Part shown: positions 53,309 through 62,086 of the stretch, one piece after another
How the letters are laid out: every line of letters begins with the position of its first letter
How positions within the stretch are numbered: position 1 is the stretch's first letter
Source: Bacteroidales bacterium
Lineage (GTDB): Bacteria > Bacteroidota > Bacteroidia > Bacteroidales > P3
NCBI GenBank assembly: GCA_017962445.1
Contig: JAGCVI010000018.1
Location: forward strand, 111,159-175,158
Length of the DNA: 64,000 bases
Direction of reading: 5' to 3'
Notes under the pieces: model-generated
The model's database searches: none
Seen by the model: only the letters and a program-made list of their open reading frames with translations
What the model was told of the DNA's origin: nothing
Made by a program: the position numbers and the translations under genes

Positions 53309-54187
53309 TCACCTACTTTTCCTGTATGTCTTGGGACTTTGGCCTTTGAGACGGGTGAAAAATTTGGAGAAGGATGCTTGGTCGGCAAAATGTAAGCGGT
53401 CAGCGATGGAAGCAATGGGCATGTGGGTGGTTTGCAGCAACCACAGAGCTTCCATCAGCAACATCTGATTGATGTAATCCATCACCGTGCGCCCAGTGAT
53501 TTGGCGCACGATGCGTGAGAGGTGGGTAGTGGTGATGCAGAGTTCGGAAGCGTAGAAACCGATGTCACGATGCTCCAGGAAGTGTACTGGTAATAGTCGC
53601 ATAAAGCCTATGAATAATTCTGTGGTGCGACCGCCATGATGATTGGAGACGACATAACGTTCCTGCATGTCGCTCATATCGAGGAGGAAAATGGTATAAA
53701 GGTTGCGCAACACCTCGATGCGGAAACGATGAGACGAGAACTGGTTTTCGGTTATTTCACGCATGCGGGTGGCCAGTCGGCTCCGGTGGCTTTCCGGCAC
53801 ATGTATCACCGGTTCACCCCATTCAGCGATAGGAAGGTAGGAGGTGCGGATAATGTCGCGCACAGCAGGTATTTCAAACGTCATTGCTTCATCGGCAATC
53901 AGGCAGATGCCGCGATAATCCTCCGAGCCACTGACGATGGAGATCTGGAATCCGGGCGAATAGAGGTATATGTCACCATCCTTGAGCGTCAGTTCCCGTC
54001 CGTTATACAGTACCTTCAACCAGCCTTGTTCTACCAGCGTGTAGCTGTAGGCGGCCATCGTGTCCTGCATGTTGTTAGTGAGGAACGTATTTTCAAGGTT
54101 TGTCTCGATGCAATAGATTTCATAAAGATCGTCCTTGCCTAAGTCTGTTCCAGCCACCAGGTGCACTATGTCGTTCAGGTTATACAT
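53309..54187 (-). CDS. AraC-family transcriptional regulator
   Basis: A 292-residue regulator: an N-terminal cupin-like sensor (LVEQGWLKVLYNGRELTLKDGDIYLYSPGFQ) and the C-terminal double HTH (GFYASELCITTTHLSRIVRQITG and SIADRLHFADQASFSKFFTRLKGQSPKTYRK). It is convergent with the CPBP gene and divergent from the ferritin-like gene at 54495, which begins the redox operon and is the likely target. Confidence 0.92.
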   Translation of the reverse strand: MYNLNDIVHLVAGTDLGKDDLYEIYCIETNLENTFLTNNMQDTMAAYSYTLVEQGWLKVLYNGRELTLKDGDIYLYSPGFQISIVSGSEDYRGICLIADEAMTFEIPAVRDIIRTSYLPIAEWGEPVIHVPESHRSRLATRMREITENQFSSHRFRIEVLRNLYTIFLLDMSDMQERYVVSNHHGGRTTELFIGFMRLLPVHFLEHRDIGFYASELCITTTHLSRIVRQITGRTVMDYINQMLLMEALWLLQTTHMPIASIADRLHFADQASFSKFFTRLKGQSPKTYRKSR

Positions 54188-54258
54188 TGTCAGTTAATGT
54201 TTGTTACTTCGTGTTTAGCCGTTTCGCTGTTAATGCTTACTCATCAACATTCACTTTG

Positions 54259-54266
54259 CAAAGATA
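54259..54266 (-). promoter_or_regulatory. -7 box of the second AraC-family gene
   Basis: TATCTTTG on the minus strand, 72 bp upstream of the start at 54187. Confidence 0.4.
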
Positions 54267-54340
54267 CGAAAAAAATAGAAATGTTCGTTTAAAACAAATA
54301 ATGGTTCATCTAAGTATTTATTTATCTTGCAGATTATTAA

Positions 54341-54348
54341 TACCTTTG
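54341..54348 (+). promoter_or_regulatory. -7 box of the redox operon
   Basis: TACCTTTG on the plus strand with a ~147-bp leader before the ATG at 54495. The 307-bp gap between the divergent AraC and ferritin-like genes holds just the two promoters and A/T-rich DNA. Confidence 0.45.
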
Positions 54349-54494
54349 CAGTTTTAAAAATTATTCAATTAATAGAGCAATAGTTTGAAATCTAATTATT
54401 AACGTTTCGTAAAGCGAACACAGAACCAAACTTGTTTGAGTTATGTTGAAGCATAGAAACGTCAACGCAAGTTAAAAACAAAAACAATATAATT

Positions 54495-54956
54495 ATGACA
54501 AAAGAAGAAGCATTGAAGATGTTCGCCCAATTTGGTGCGGCATGGTTTGGAAACAGCAAACAGCATTTCGCCTTCTCAGCCTACTGCCGTCTGAATGGTT
54601 GGAACAAGTTGGCAGACAAGTGGAAAGAAGAAGCTGAGGAGGAATGGGACGAGGCCGAAGAGGTGCTCAACCGCCTGGTGGAGCTCGGCTGCAAGCCCGC
54701 CGACCTGCAAGAAGCCATGAAGACCATGGAGTTTCCCTTCTACGACGACCCGAAGCAGCAGATCGAGTCTGACTACAATCCCGAAGCCGTCAAGATGATG
54801 AGTGAGATGGCTGCCGCCTTCGCCGACGACTACCCCACACAGAAACTCATCTTCAAGTGGATTGACGGCGAGAAAGACCACATGGACTGGGAGAAGCAGT
54901 ATCTCAACTACATCGACAAGTTGGGTTACGAGAATTTCCTCATTGAGATGATGTAG
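54495..54956 (+). CDS. Ferritin-like domain protein (bacterioferritin-like)
   Basis: A 153-residue all-helical protein. The order of helices and the ending GEKDHMDWEKQYLNYIDKLG resemble bacterioferritin (ExxH ligand pair followed by a short fifth helix). The first Glu ligand and first ExxH pair are altered (KEEAEEEWDEAEEVL), so a complete diiron site is not guaranteed. It may store iron, bind metal or act in peroxide defence. It leads a tight series with a radical SAM enzyme (14 bp later) and a flavodoxin. Confidence 0.72.
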   Translation: MTKEEALKMFAQFGAAWFGNSKQHFAFSAYCRLNGWNKLADKWKEEAEEEWDEAEEVLNRLVELGCKPADLQEAMKTMEFPFYDDPKQQIESDYNPEAVKMMSEMAAAFADDYPTQKLIFKWIDGEKDHMDWEKQYLNYIDKLGYENFLIEMM

Positions 54957-54970
54957 ACCCCTGCCAACTG

Positions 54971-56113
54971 ATGAGCGAGATTAATCTGCAAAGCTACATG
55001 AGCGACGCCATACGTCGCATCATGGCCAAAGCCTACCGCAATATCCTCAGCAATCCGCTGCAGGCAAAGGCCGTATGGCGGCTACAACAGACTTTTCAAA
55101 GATCTGAAAAACGTCGAGCCATAGTGAAAGATAAGGAAGGGGTGGAGGTCCCCCCCTTCCTTATCTGCTCTATTGCCACTACCTGCAACCTGCATTGCAA
55201 AGGCTGCTACGCACGCGCCAATGGCATAGCGGCTGATGGAGACCGAAGTGGAGCCAATGGTTCCCAAGCTGATGGCCAGGAGACACAGAAAGCCACCCTC
55301 TCGCCCGACCAATGGAAAGCCATCTTCGAGGAGGCCGCCTCGCTGGGAATCAACTTTGCCCTACTGGCCGGTGGCGAGCCGATGATGCGCCGCGACATTC
55401 TAGAGCGCGTGGCGGAAGTGGAGGATATGATTTTCCCCATCTTTACCAACGGCACCCTCATCGGGCCATCGTACATAGAGTTCCTCAAACGGCACGTCAA
55501 CATGATTCCCGTCATCAGCATCGAAGGCCTGGAGCGTTCGACCGACGAACGACGCGGCAAAGGGATGTACCAACGGGCCATGCTGTCGATGGAGATGCTG
55601 CAAGATGCCAAACTCTTCTTCGGTACCAGCATCACCGTCACCACGGAGAACTTCGACCTCGTCACTTCGGATACCTTTGTCGACAACCTGCACGAACGGG
55701 GCTGCAAGATTATCTTCTATGTGGAATATGTGCCCACCGAGCCGGGTACCGAGCACCTGGCCTTTGGCGACGCAGAGATTGCCAGGATGGAGGCCGTACA
55801 GCTGCATCAGCTAGAATGCTACAAGGATATGATTATTCTCTCCTTCCCCGGCGACGAGAAGTTCATGGGCGGTTGCCTGGCGGCAGGACGAGGATTCTTC
55901 CACATCGGCCCCGACGGCAGTGCCGAGCCATGTCCATTCTCTCCTTTCAGCGACAGTAGTGTCATCGAACTGGGAATAAAAGGGGCTCTTGCCTCTCCCC
56001 TTTTCCGCAAACTGCGCGAGGTACATCTGGTAGGCGGAGAACACACGGGCGGCTGTGCCCTCTTCGAACACCGCGAAGAGGTGGAAGCGATGCTGCAGTC
56101 AGTTAAGAGTTAA
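54971..56113 (+). CDS. Radical SAM protein with SPASM-like C-terminus
   Basis: A 380-residue enzyme with the cluster cysteines C72, C76 and C79 in SIATTCNLHCKGCYARANG and a later LLAGGEPMMRRDIL. The C-terminal region has further cysteines (GGCLAAGRG, EPCPFSPFSD, GGCALFEH) as in auxiliary-cluster SPASM/twitch proteins. Between the cluster and the next conserved element is an ADG/ANG-rich insertion (~86-105). Substrate unknown. A 13-bp perfect inverted repeat with a C7 run (55130-55165) lies in the codons just before the cysteine motif. Confidence 0.9.
   Translation: MSEINLQSYMSDAIRRIMAKAYRNILSNPLQAKAVWRLQQTFQRSEKRRAIVKDKEGVEVPPFLICSIATTCNLHCKGCYARANGIAADGDRSGANGSQADGQETQKATLSPDQWKAIFEEAASLGINFALLAGGEPMMRRDILERVAEVEDMIFPIFTNGTLIGPSYIEFLKRHVNMIPVISIEGLERSTDERRGKGMYQRAMLSMEMLQDAKLFFGTSITVTTENFDLVTSDTFVDNLHERGCKIIFYVEYVPTEPGTEHLAFGDAEIARMEAVQLHQLECYKDMIILSFPGDEKFMGGCLAAGRGFFHIGPDGSAEPCPFSPFSDSSVIELGIKGALASPLFRKLREVHLVGGEHTGGCALFEHREEVEAMLQSVKS
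55130..55165. repeat. Perfect inverted repeat with C7 tract inside the radical SAM gene
   Basis: GATAAGGAAGGGG pairs perfectly with CCCCTTCCTTATC (13 bp, ~10-nt loop). The right arm includes seven consecutive Cs (55150-55156), encoding Val-Pro-Pro-Phe just ahead of the radical SAM motif. Confidence 0.8.
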
Positions 56114-56133
56114 AAGATAAAAGTTAAGAATAT

Positions 56134-56541
56134 ATGAACGCAATACGTTATTATAGCAAGTTTGGTCATTCCAAACAGATGGCAGAAGCCATCGAAGAGA
56201 TTGTCGGTGCGAAGGCCGCCACCGTAGCCGAGCCGTTAAATGAACCCGTGGAAACGCTTGTCCTTGGTGCCGGCGTATTCCTGGGCAAGGTGAATGGTGC
56301 CGTGATGGATTTCATCAACACCCTTACACCCGATAAAGTAAAATGTGTCGTCCTATTTGGCTCGTGCGCTATCATAGAGTCGCCAGTGCCGCAGATGCGC
56401 AAAGTCTTGGAAACTCGTGGCATCAAGGTCTGCGACAAGTCATTCACCTGCAAAGGCTCCATGGGTCCTGTCCACAGAGGCCATCCCAATGCACAGGACA
56501 TCGATGCCTTCCGCCAGTTTATCCGCAATTGTCAAGAATGA
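56134..56541 (+). CDS. Flavodoxin-domain protein
   Basis: A 135-residue cytoplasmic flavodoxin-like protein (MNAIRYYSKFGHSKQMAEAI, with the FMN phosphate loop YSKFGHSKQ, and LVLGAGVFLGKVNG). Flavodoxins can reduce radical SAM clusters, which suits its position right after the radical SAM gene. It resembles the short flavodoxin family also used in menaquinone-dependent protoporphyrinogen oxidation (HemG), but is shorter. Its stop overlaps the next start by ATGA. Confidence 0.88.
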   Translation: MNAIRYYSKFGHSKQMAEAIEEIVGAKAATVAEPLNEPVETLVLGAGVFLGKVNGAVMDFINTLTPDKVKCVVLFGSCAIIESPVPQMRKVLETRGIKVCDKSFTCKGSMGPVHRGHPNAQDIDAFRQFIRNCQE

Positions 56542-56831
56542 ACTTTTACGGACTGATTATCGGTGCTGCCACATTCCTGTGCATCGGAGCTTTCCACCCA
56601 TTGGTTATCAAGGCGGAGTATCACTGGGGAGTAGGCTGCTGGTGGCTGTTCCTGCTGCTGGGGCTGGGATGCATAGCAGGGTCGCTATTTGTGGCCAACG
56701 ACATCCTTTCCACCTTGCTTGGCGTGGTGGCTTTTTCAAGCCTATGGTCCATCCTTGAACTCTTCAAGCAGCGCAAACGGGTGGAGAAAGGCTGGTTCCC
56801 CCGCAATCCCCACAGAGACCCTATGAAATAA
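56538..56831 (+). CDS. Small membrane protein, DUF4491-like
   Basis: A 97-residue protein from the ATG at 56538, overlapping the flavodoxin stop. It begins MNFYGLIIGAATFLCIGAFHPLVIKAEYHWG and has three predicted helices, ending in KQRKRVEKGWFPRNPHR. The opening and the WFPRNP ending are those of the DUF4491 family, which has no known function. Likely a partner of the flavodoxin in the membrane. Confidence 0.85.
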   Translation: MNFYGLIIGAATFLCIGAFHPLVIKAEYHWGVGCWWLFLLLGLGCIAGSLFVANDILSTLLGVVAFSSLWSILELFKQRKRVEKGWFPRNPHRDPMK

Positions 56832-56853
56832 TTAATCAAAAAATAATTCTATC

Positions 56854-57417
56854 ATGAGACATCCACTATTCTTTACGCTGGTAGCGGCCTTTCTGACACT
56901 TAACGTTGCCTGCGACAAAAATGACAAATCAGAACCCGAACCCATTCCCGTGCAAGACAACATCTATCAGTTTAAGGTACTTGACGGGCAAGGTGACAGC
57001 GTGTCGTTGGCCACATATCAAGGCCAGGTTTTGCTGGTGGTCAACACCGCAACACAATGTAGCTATACCACACAGTATACAGATCTTGAAAACCTCTACG
57101 AGGAGTATCGCGACCAGGGCTTTACCATCCTTGACTTCCCCTGCAACCAGTTTGGCGGGCAAGCCCCCGGCGACTACAACGACATCCACGACTTCTGCAC
57201 AACCACTTACAACATCACATTCCCGCAGTTTGCCAAGATAGATGTCAATGGTGCCAATGCCTCGCCACTCTACAAATGGCTCAAGGAGAAGAAGCCTGGC
57301 AACATACAATGGAACTTCACCAAGTTCCTCATCGACCGTGAAGGCAATGTGCTGAGACGTTTCGAACCCAACACCAGCATGGCAGTGGTGAGGAACGCTG
57401 TCAGAAACCAGCTTTAA
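56854..57417 (+). CDS. Glutathione peroxidase-like lipoprotein
   Basis: A 187-residue thioredoxin-fold peroxidase with a lipoprotein signal (MRHPLFFTLVAAFLTLNVAC, lipobox NVAC). The peroxidatic Cys is in VNTATQCSYTTQYTDLE, the conserved Gln/Asn region in ILDFPCNQFGGQAPG and the Trp in NIQWNFTKFLIDREG. These enzymes usually take electrons from thioredoxin rather than glutathione in bacteria, and this one would act outside the inner membrane. It is the first of two GPx genes. Confidence 0.92.
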   Translation: MRHPLFFTLVAAFLTLNVACDKNDKSEPEPIPVQDNIYQFKVLDGQGDSVSLATYQGQVLLVVNTATQCSYTTQYTDLENLYEEYRDQGFTILDFPCNQFGGQAPGDYNDIHDFCTTTYNITFPQFAKIDVNGANASPLYKWLKEKKPGNIQWNFTKFLIDREGNVLRRFEPNTSMAVVRNAVRNQL

Positions 57418-57506
57418 CCCCAATTAGGACTTGCGGGAAAAGTCGGGTGAACGCGACTGTAGCGAACTATGTTTCTAATTCTGAATAACAAAACAATAAG
57501 AACACC

Positions 57507-58448
57507 ATGGAAATCAAAGCAGTAAAATTCAGAACCGATGGTTTTTACACCCAGCCTTTTGTCTTCGGTGGCGAAGAGGGTATGGACAAGTTTGACAAGA
57601 ATATCCGCTACCGCGGAAGCCTGCAGAACTACCTTATCGACACTGGCACAGAGGTGATACTGGTCGACACAGGCATACCCGCCGGCACTCCTGAAGAGGT
57701 GCCAGACGATAACTCGCCACTCTTTACAGGCAAGGACATCTGCAGTTATATGGAGGCTTTCGCCGCCCTCGGCTACAAGCCCGAGCAGGTAACCAAGATA
57801 CTGCTAACCCACAAACACAGCGACCACAGCGGTGAACTGCGTTCGTTCCCCAACGCCAAGATTTTCGTGGGTGCTGACGAGACAGCTGCTGCCGAGTTGC
57901 AAGGACTGGATAATATCGTCCCCGTACAGTTCACCGATGGGGCATACTATAATTTCCCCGCCAGCCAGACAATTGTCCCCGGTGTACACTTCATCAAGGC
58001 CAAAGGCCACACCAATGGCAACAGTATTGTCGTGGTAGAGAACGACGGTCTCTTCTATATGCTCCACGGCGACATCACCTACGTCGACGAGGCATTGTAC
58101 GAGGACAAACTGTCTGTGGTGTTCGAAGACCTCCCTGCCGCACGAGAGACGCAGAACAGCATCCGCGAGTTCGTCCGCAACCACCCCACCGTGTATTGCG
58201 GCACCCACACCCCGCAGGGCTATGAGAATCTGGAAACCAAACGCGTGATGGACCTCGACAATCCCATGCCCACGGTGCTAGCCGAGGTAGACTTCAATAA
58301 GCATCAAGCCTCTGGCAAATACGTATGCTCCATCTGCGGCTATGTCTACGACCCCGCCGAGCATGACGGCATCGCCTTTGAAGACCTCCCAGAAGATTGG
58401 AAATGCCCCCGCTGCAAACAGGGCAAAGAGAAGTTCAACAAAGCCTAA
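57507..58448 (+). CDS. Metallo-beta-lactamase-fold hydrolase fused to rubredoxin
   Basis: A 313-residue protein with an N-terminal MBL domain (metal site [13 protein letters not shown] at ~100-112; later GHTNGNS and [11 protein letters not shown]) and a C-terminal rubredoxin domain (~270-313) with [15 protein letters not shown] and [11 protein letters not shown]. The HxHxDH signature is the zinc-hydrolase type, not the HxExD site of flavodiiron proteins. The rubredoxin would shuttle electrons, so the fusion points to redox chemistry or O2/NO defence. The DUF454 gene starts immediately after its stop. Confidence 0.92.
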   Translation: MEIKAVKFRTDGFYTQPFVFGGEEGMDKFDKNIRYRGSLQNYLIDTGTEVILVDTGIPAGTPEEVPDDNSPLFTGKDICSYMEAFAALGYKPEQVTKILLTHKHSDHSGELRSFPNAKIFVGADETAAAELQGLDNIVPVQFTDGAYYNFPASQTIVPGVHFIKAKGHTNGNSIVVVENDGLFYMLHGDITYVDEALYEDKLSVVFEDLPAARETQNSIREFVRNHPTVYCGTHTPQGYENLETKRVMDLDNPMPTVLAEVDFNKHQASGKYVCSICGYVYDPAEHDGIAFEDLPEDWKCPRCKQGKEKFNKA

Positions 58449-58823
58449 GTGAAGCGCCTGGTTCTAATAAGCTTGGGGTTGCTCTGTGTAGGGCTTGGAA
58501 TATTGGGTGTGGTGGTACCAGGTTTGCCCACCACACCTTTCCTGTTGTTGGCCTCGTGGCTATTCTACCGTTCCTCAACACGGCTGCAGGAATGGCTTTT
58601 GCAGTCGTGGCTAGGTGGCTATATCCGAAGTTACCACCGTCGCGGCGGAATGACCATCGCACAGAAGGCCGGAGCCATAGGCATCATGGTGACAATGGTG
58701 TTACTTTCTACCTTTGTCTTTATTCCGGCAGGTTCCGTGGCTCGCATAATTGTACCCGTAGCCGGTGGCATAGGTGTCCTGACCGTCGCCTTTGCGGTTC
58801 CCAACGCAAAAAACAAAGAATAA
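58449..58823 (+). CDS. DUF454 (YbaN-like) small membrane protein
   Basis: A 124-residue protein with three membrane helices. It starts with GTG directly after the previous stop (MKRLVLISLGLLCVGLGILGVVVPGLPTTPFLLLASWLF). This segment and WLGGYIRSYHRRGGMTIAQKAG are typical of DUF454/YbaN. Function unknown. Translationally coupled to the MBL-rubredoxin gene. Confidence 0.9.
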   Translation: MKRLVLISLGLLCVGLGILGVVVPGLPTTPFLLLASWLFYRSSTRLQEWLLQSWLGGYIRSYHRRGGMTIAQKAGAIGIMVTMVLLSTFVFIPAGSVARIIVPVAGGIGVLTVAFAVPNAKNKE

Positions 58824-58878
58824 AGAAAACAATTATTATTTTTTATTTACGTTATTTTCAAATATCAAACACGTCACA

Positions 58879-59481
58879 ATGAAAAGATTGGCATTATTCA
58901 TTATCTCAGCCACCATGATGCTGGGAGCGTCAGCACAAAGCATCTATGACATTCCAGTGAACAACGTGTCGGGCAAAGAGACTACCCTCGCCGACTACAA
59001 GGGTAAGGTGCTACTCATCGTCAACACCGCCACCGAGTGTGGCTTCACACCTCAGTACAAGGAGTTGGAGTCGCTCTATGAGGCCTACCGCGACCAAGGG
59101 TTAGAAATCCTCGACTTTCCTTGCAATCAGTTTGGTGGCCAGGCTCCCGGTTCCATCGAGGAAATTCATGAGTTCTGCTCTGCAAACTTCAACATCCAGT
59201 TTCCTCTCTTCGACAAAGTGGAGGTCAATGGTGAGAATGCGGCACCGCTGTTCGTATACCTGAAGTCGCAGCAGGGCTTCGCAGGCTTCGACCTCGAAGA
59301 CCGTCTGGGCAAACTGCTTGACAATATGATGCGCAAGCAAGATCCCGACTACGACAAGAACCCCGACATCAAGTGGAATTTCACCAAGTTCCTCGTCAGT
59401 CGCGACGGCAAAGTGCTGAAACGCTACGAACCCACTGCCAAGATGTCCGTCATCGAGGCCGACGTTAAGGAAGCGTTGTGA
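58879..59481 (+). CDS. Exported glutathione peroxidase-like protein
   Basis: A 200-residue protein from the ATG at 58879 with signal peptide MKRLALFIISATMMLGASAQ. It has the peroxidatic Cys in VNTATECGFTPQYKELESL, then LDFPCNQFGGQAPG and KWNFTKFLVSRDGKVLKRYEP. Compared with the lipoprotein paralog at 56854, the domain is slightly longer by an insertion near GFDLEDRLGKLLDNMM. Two exported GPx proteins in one region point to peroxide defence outside the inner membrane. Confidence 0.92.
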   Translation: MKRLALFIISATMMLGASAQSIYDIPVNNVSGKETTLADYKGKVLLIVNTATECGFTPQYKELESLYEAYRDQGLEILDFPCNQFGGQAPGSIEEIHEFCSANFNIQFPLFDKVEVNGENAAPLFVYLKSQQGFAGFDLEDRLGKLLDNMMRKQDPDYDKNPDIKWNFTKFLVSRDGKVLKRYEPTAKMSVIEADVKEAL

Positions 59482-59619
59482 CATGATGACGGCAGCCGGG
59501 AGGATGGTGATGCCGATGAGCATGCTACTCCCCACAGCTGCTATGGAAACATGATCTTGATGAGCGTGGAGTATTCTTTTGCCTTTAAAACATTAACCTT
59601 TAACCTTTACTAAGGCAAT

Positions 59620-60465
59620 ATGAAGTATTATATTGTTGACGCATTCACAGACAAACCCTTCGGGGGCAATCCTGCCGGAGTGGTTTTGCTGGAGGGCAAT
59701 ACCTATCCCGACGAGAATTTGATGTTAAAGATCGCAGCTGAGTTTCGTTACAGCGAGACGGCATTCGTGCAACAGAATGGCAGGGATGAGTTCACCATCA
59801 GGTATTTCACGCCGTGCTCCGAAGTGGAACTCTGCGGCCACGCAACCATTGCGTCATTCTTCGTCCTGAAGCACATGGGGCTCCCTGACGGGCAATACCG
59901 AGGCCATACAAATGCGGGACTGCTCTCCATTGTGGTCGGAGAAAAGGTAATGATGCAGATGGCGAAGCCCCGTATTGTCGCCACGTTAGGAGCTGAGGAT
60001 ATTGAGGAAGTTTATCGCTCCGTGGGAGCAAATCCCACAGAAATCCATCCTCAGGTGGTTTATTCCGGGTTGCCAGACATCATGCTACCCATCGCCACCC
60101 TCGCGGAACTGCAATCGTTGCAGCCCGATATGGAGGCAGTCACGGCAGTGACGCGGAGACTCGATGCGGTGAGCGTTCACGCTTTTGTCTGTAGTGGTGA
60201 TGAATATACCGCCCATGTGCGCGACTTCGCTCCGCTCTACGGTGTGCCAGAGGAGTCGGCTACAGGAACCGCAAATGCAGCCTTGACATATTACCTCGTG
60301 CAGAACGGTTTCGTCGGAGCGCCTGCCGAATGTCGTTTCCTGCAGGGCGAGGCCATGGGGCGTCCCTCCGTGGTGGCCACCAGAATGGAATCAGAAGCAA
60401 CAATATATGTCGGCGGAACAGCCGCCATAGTTGCCGAAGGAACACTGTCCCCTCGTCTCATATAG
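59620..60465 (+). CDS. PhzF-family isomerase/epimerase-like protein
   Basis: A 281-residue protein of the PhzF superfamily with a diaminopimelate-epimerase-like double fold: YYIVDAFTDKPFGGNPAGVVLL at the N-terminus, FRYSETAFVQ, YFTPCSEVELCGHATIAS and PEESATGTANAALTYYLVQN in the second half. The catalytic Glu of PhzF (in SETAFV) is present. Substrate unknown; the phenazine name is historical. Confidence 0.92.
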   Translation: MKYYIVDAFTDKPFGGNPAGVVLLEGNTYPDENLMLKIAAEFRYSETAFVQQNGRDEFTIRYFTPCSEVELCGHATIASFFVLKHMGLPDGQYRGHTNAGLLSIVVGEKVMMQMAKPRIVATLGAEDIEEVYRSVGANPTEIHPQVVYSGLPDIMLPIATLAELQSLQPDMEAVTAVTRRLDAVSVHAFVCSGDEYTAHVRDFAPLYGVPEESATGTANAALTYYLVQNGFVGAPAECRFLQGEAMGRPSVVATRMESEATIYVGGTAAIVAEGTLSPRLI

Positions 60466-60566
60466 CCCTAAACAGGCGATTGTGGTGACAGATTGTGAAA
60501 AACTTGAAGACACAATAGAAAATCACTAAGAATAGTAAACATTGAATCCTCTCGAAATATAGATTA

Positions 60567-61520
60567 ATGATGAAAAAGATGAACATCCCCTTAATCGGCT
60601 CTCTACTACTGCTTTCGTTAGTGGTCTGTCCGATTCTTTATTTCAAATTGGGTCCGGCACTTAATGTATTGCAAATAGAGACCCTGAAAACGATAGGCAT
60701 CATAGCAGGATGCAGTGCCTTCATTTGTTTCGTGTTGGGTGAAATCACCCACAACAACAGCCAGGTGGACAAGATTTGGAGCATCCTGCCATTCGTCTAT
60801 TGCTGGATCATCGCCGTCAATGGTGGGATGAATCCGCGACTGGTGGTGATGGCTGTCTTGGCGACACTCTGGGGCATTCGCCTTACCTTCAATTTTGCCA
60901 GAAAGGGCGCTTACAAGCTCAAATTCTGGGAGGGTGAGGAGGACTACCGCTGGCAAGTGCTACGCTCGACGGCGCCGTTCAACAAAAAATGGGTGTGGCT
61001 GGTGTTCGACTTGTTTTTCATCTCCCTTTACCAGAATGCGCTTATTCTCATGTTGACCTTCCCGGCATTGGTGAGCATGGACTCAACGCTACCCTTTGGT
61101 TGGGTCGACGGTGTCGCTGCCCTCCTGATGTTCGCCTTCATCGTTTACGAGACCGTGGCCGACGAGCAACAATGGAAGTTCCAATGCAAGAAGTGGACGA
61201 TGATCAAGGAGGGAAAGAAGTTGGAAGAACTCCCTGCCCCCTACAACAAAGGTTTCAACGCCAATGGATTATGGAAAGTAAGCCGTCATCCGAACTATTT
61301 GGCCGAACAATCCATCTGGGTTAGTCTATACATTTTCTCCATCGGAGCGGGTATAGGCATCGTCAACTGGAGCATGATAGGGGCGCTCCTTTTGATAGTG
61401 TTGTTTCTTGGAAGCACCAGCCTGGCTGAAGAAATCAGCAGTGGCAAATATCCGGAATACGCTGATTACTGCAAGAAAGTGAATAAGTATTTCCCTTTAT
61501 CACGAATAAGCCATAAATAA
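60567..61520 (+). CDS. DUF1295 / steroid 5-alpha-reductase-like membrane protein
   Basis: A 317-residue protein with about seven membrane helices. The C-terminal part has KVSRHPNYLAEQSIWVSLYIF and the ending KYPEYADYCKKVNKYFPL, which are conserved in the 5-alpha-reductase/DUF1295 family that reduces double bonds in lipids. The start may also be the ATG at 60570 or 60579. It precedes the AraC relic with no operon partner. Confidence 0.9.
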   Translation: MMKKMNIPLIGSLLLLSLVVCPILYFKLGPALNVLQIETLKTIGIIAGCSAFICFVLGEITHNNSQVDKIWSILPFVYCWIIAVNGGMNPRLVVMAVLATLWGIRLTFNFARKGAYKLKFWEGEEDYRWQVLRSTAPFNKKWVWLVFDLFFISLYQNALILMLTFPALVSMDSTLPFGWVDGVAALLMFAFIVYETVADEQQWKFQCKKWTMIKEGKKLEELPAPYNKGFNANGLWKVSRHPNYLAEQSIWVSLYIFSIGAGIGIVNWSMIGALLLIVLFLGSTSLAEEISSGKYPEYADYCKKVNKYFPLSRISHK

Positions 61521-61621
61521 TCTATAGGTCAGCTCAGACCGTCCAGTATAGATAACAAAACAAGAGGCACCTCTCCACAACCGTCGGCAACGCCACAGGT
61601 AAGTCGGCCTCGCACAGGCTT

Positions 61622-61794
61622 GAGCATAGCGTGGTACTATAGGCCAAACAGCAACTGAGACCCAGCACCCTCACCGTCAGTCAGATCGCTGATGCACTAC
61701 ATTTCGCCAACCAGAGCATTTCAGAACTTACTTCAAGCATGCCACAGATCAAAGTCTCAAAGTATACCGCAAGGACAGACGAAGGAAAAACTAA
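61622..61794 (+). pseudogene. Relic of an AraC-family regulator (C-terminal HTH)
   Basis: Reading 61622-61710 in one frame gives EHSVVL-stop-AKQQLRPSTLTVSQIADALHFANQS (stop TAG at 61640-61642). Shifting the frame by one base near 61717 gives FRTYFKHATDQSLKVYRKDRRRKN-stop, ending at 61794. Together they make the second HTH and C-terminus of an AraC regulator with one stop and one frameshift. Nothing upstream in 61521-61621 restores a start. Confidence 0.72.
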
Positions 61795-62086
61795 AAAACA
61801 AGTTGCTTTAGTAGTGCCTCGCAGGATGATGAGCGAAAAGAGAAAATAATTGTTCGTGCAAGGCAATATCTTCGGGATGATTTCGTTATTTATACGGATG
61901 TTTGCTCAACAAGTTCGCGGGGTACACCAGTTTAGGCTCGGCATTTTGAACCTTATTCTCCGCTACTCTATCGAAAGCTTCACCGGAGCATGCTTCACAT
62001 CCGCCCTCGATTTGCACTGGTGTGCCGCTGGCTCTGCTGACAACGATATCAAAACAGGAACTACTAATTTTTTATCTTTTTATACC
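61795..62086. other. Gap without recognised gene
   Basis: Between the AraC relic and the lipoprotein gene, the DNA keeps an open plus-strand frame from 61850. Its translation looks like no protein and has no conserved motif, so I read it as noncoding or decayed DNA. Confidence 0.5.

Noticed and set aside
57507-58448. Flavodiiron (rubredoxin:oxygen oxidoreductase) assignment
   Set aside because: The metal site is HxHxDH rather than HxExD, and no flavodoxin domain is fused.
61850-62086. N-terminal extension of the lipoprotein gene from 61850
   Set aside because: The extension has no protein-like features, while the ATG at 62087 starts a textbook lipoprotein signal.
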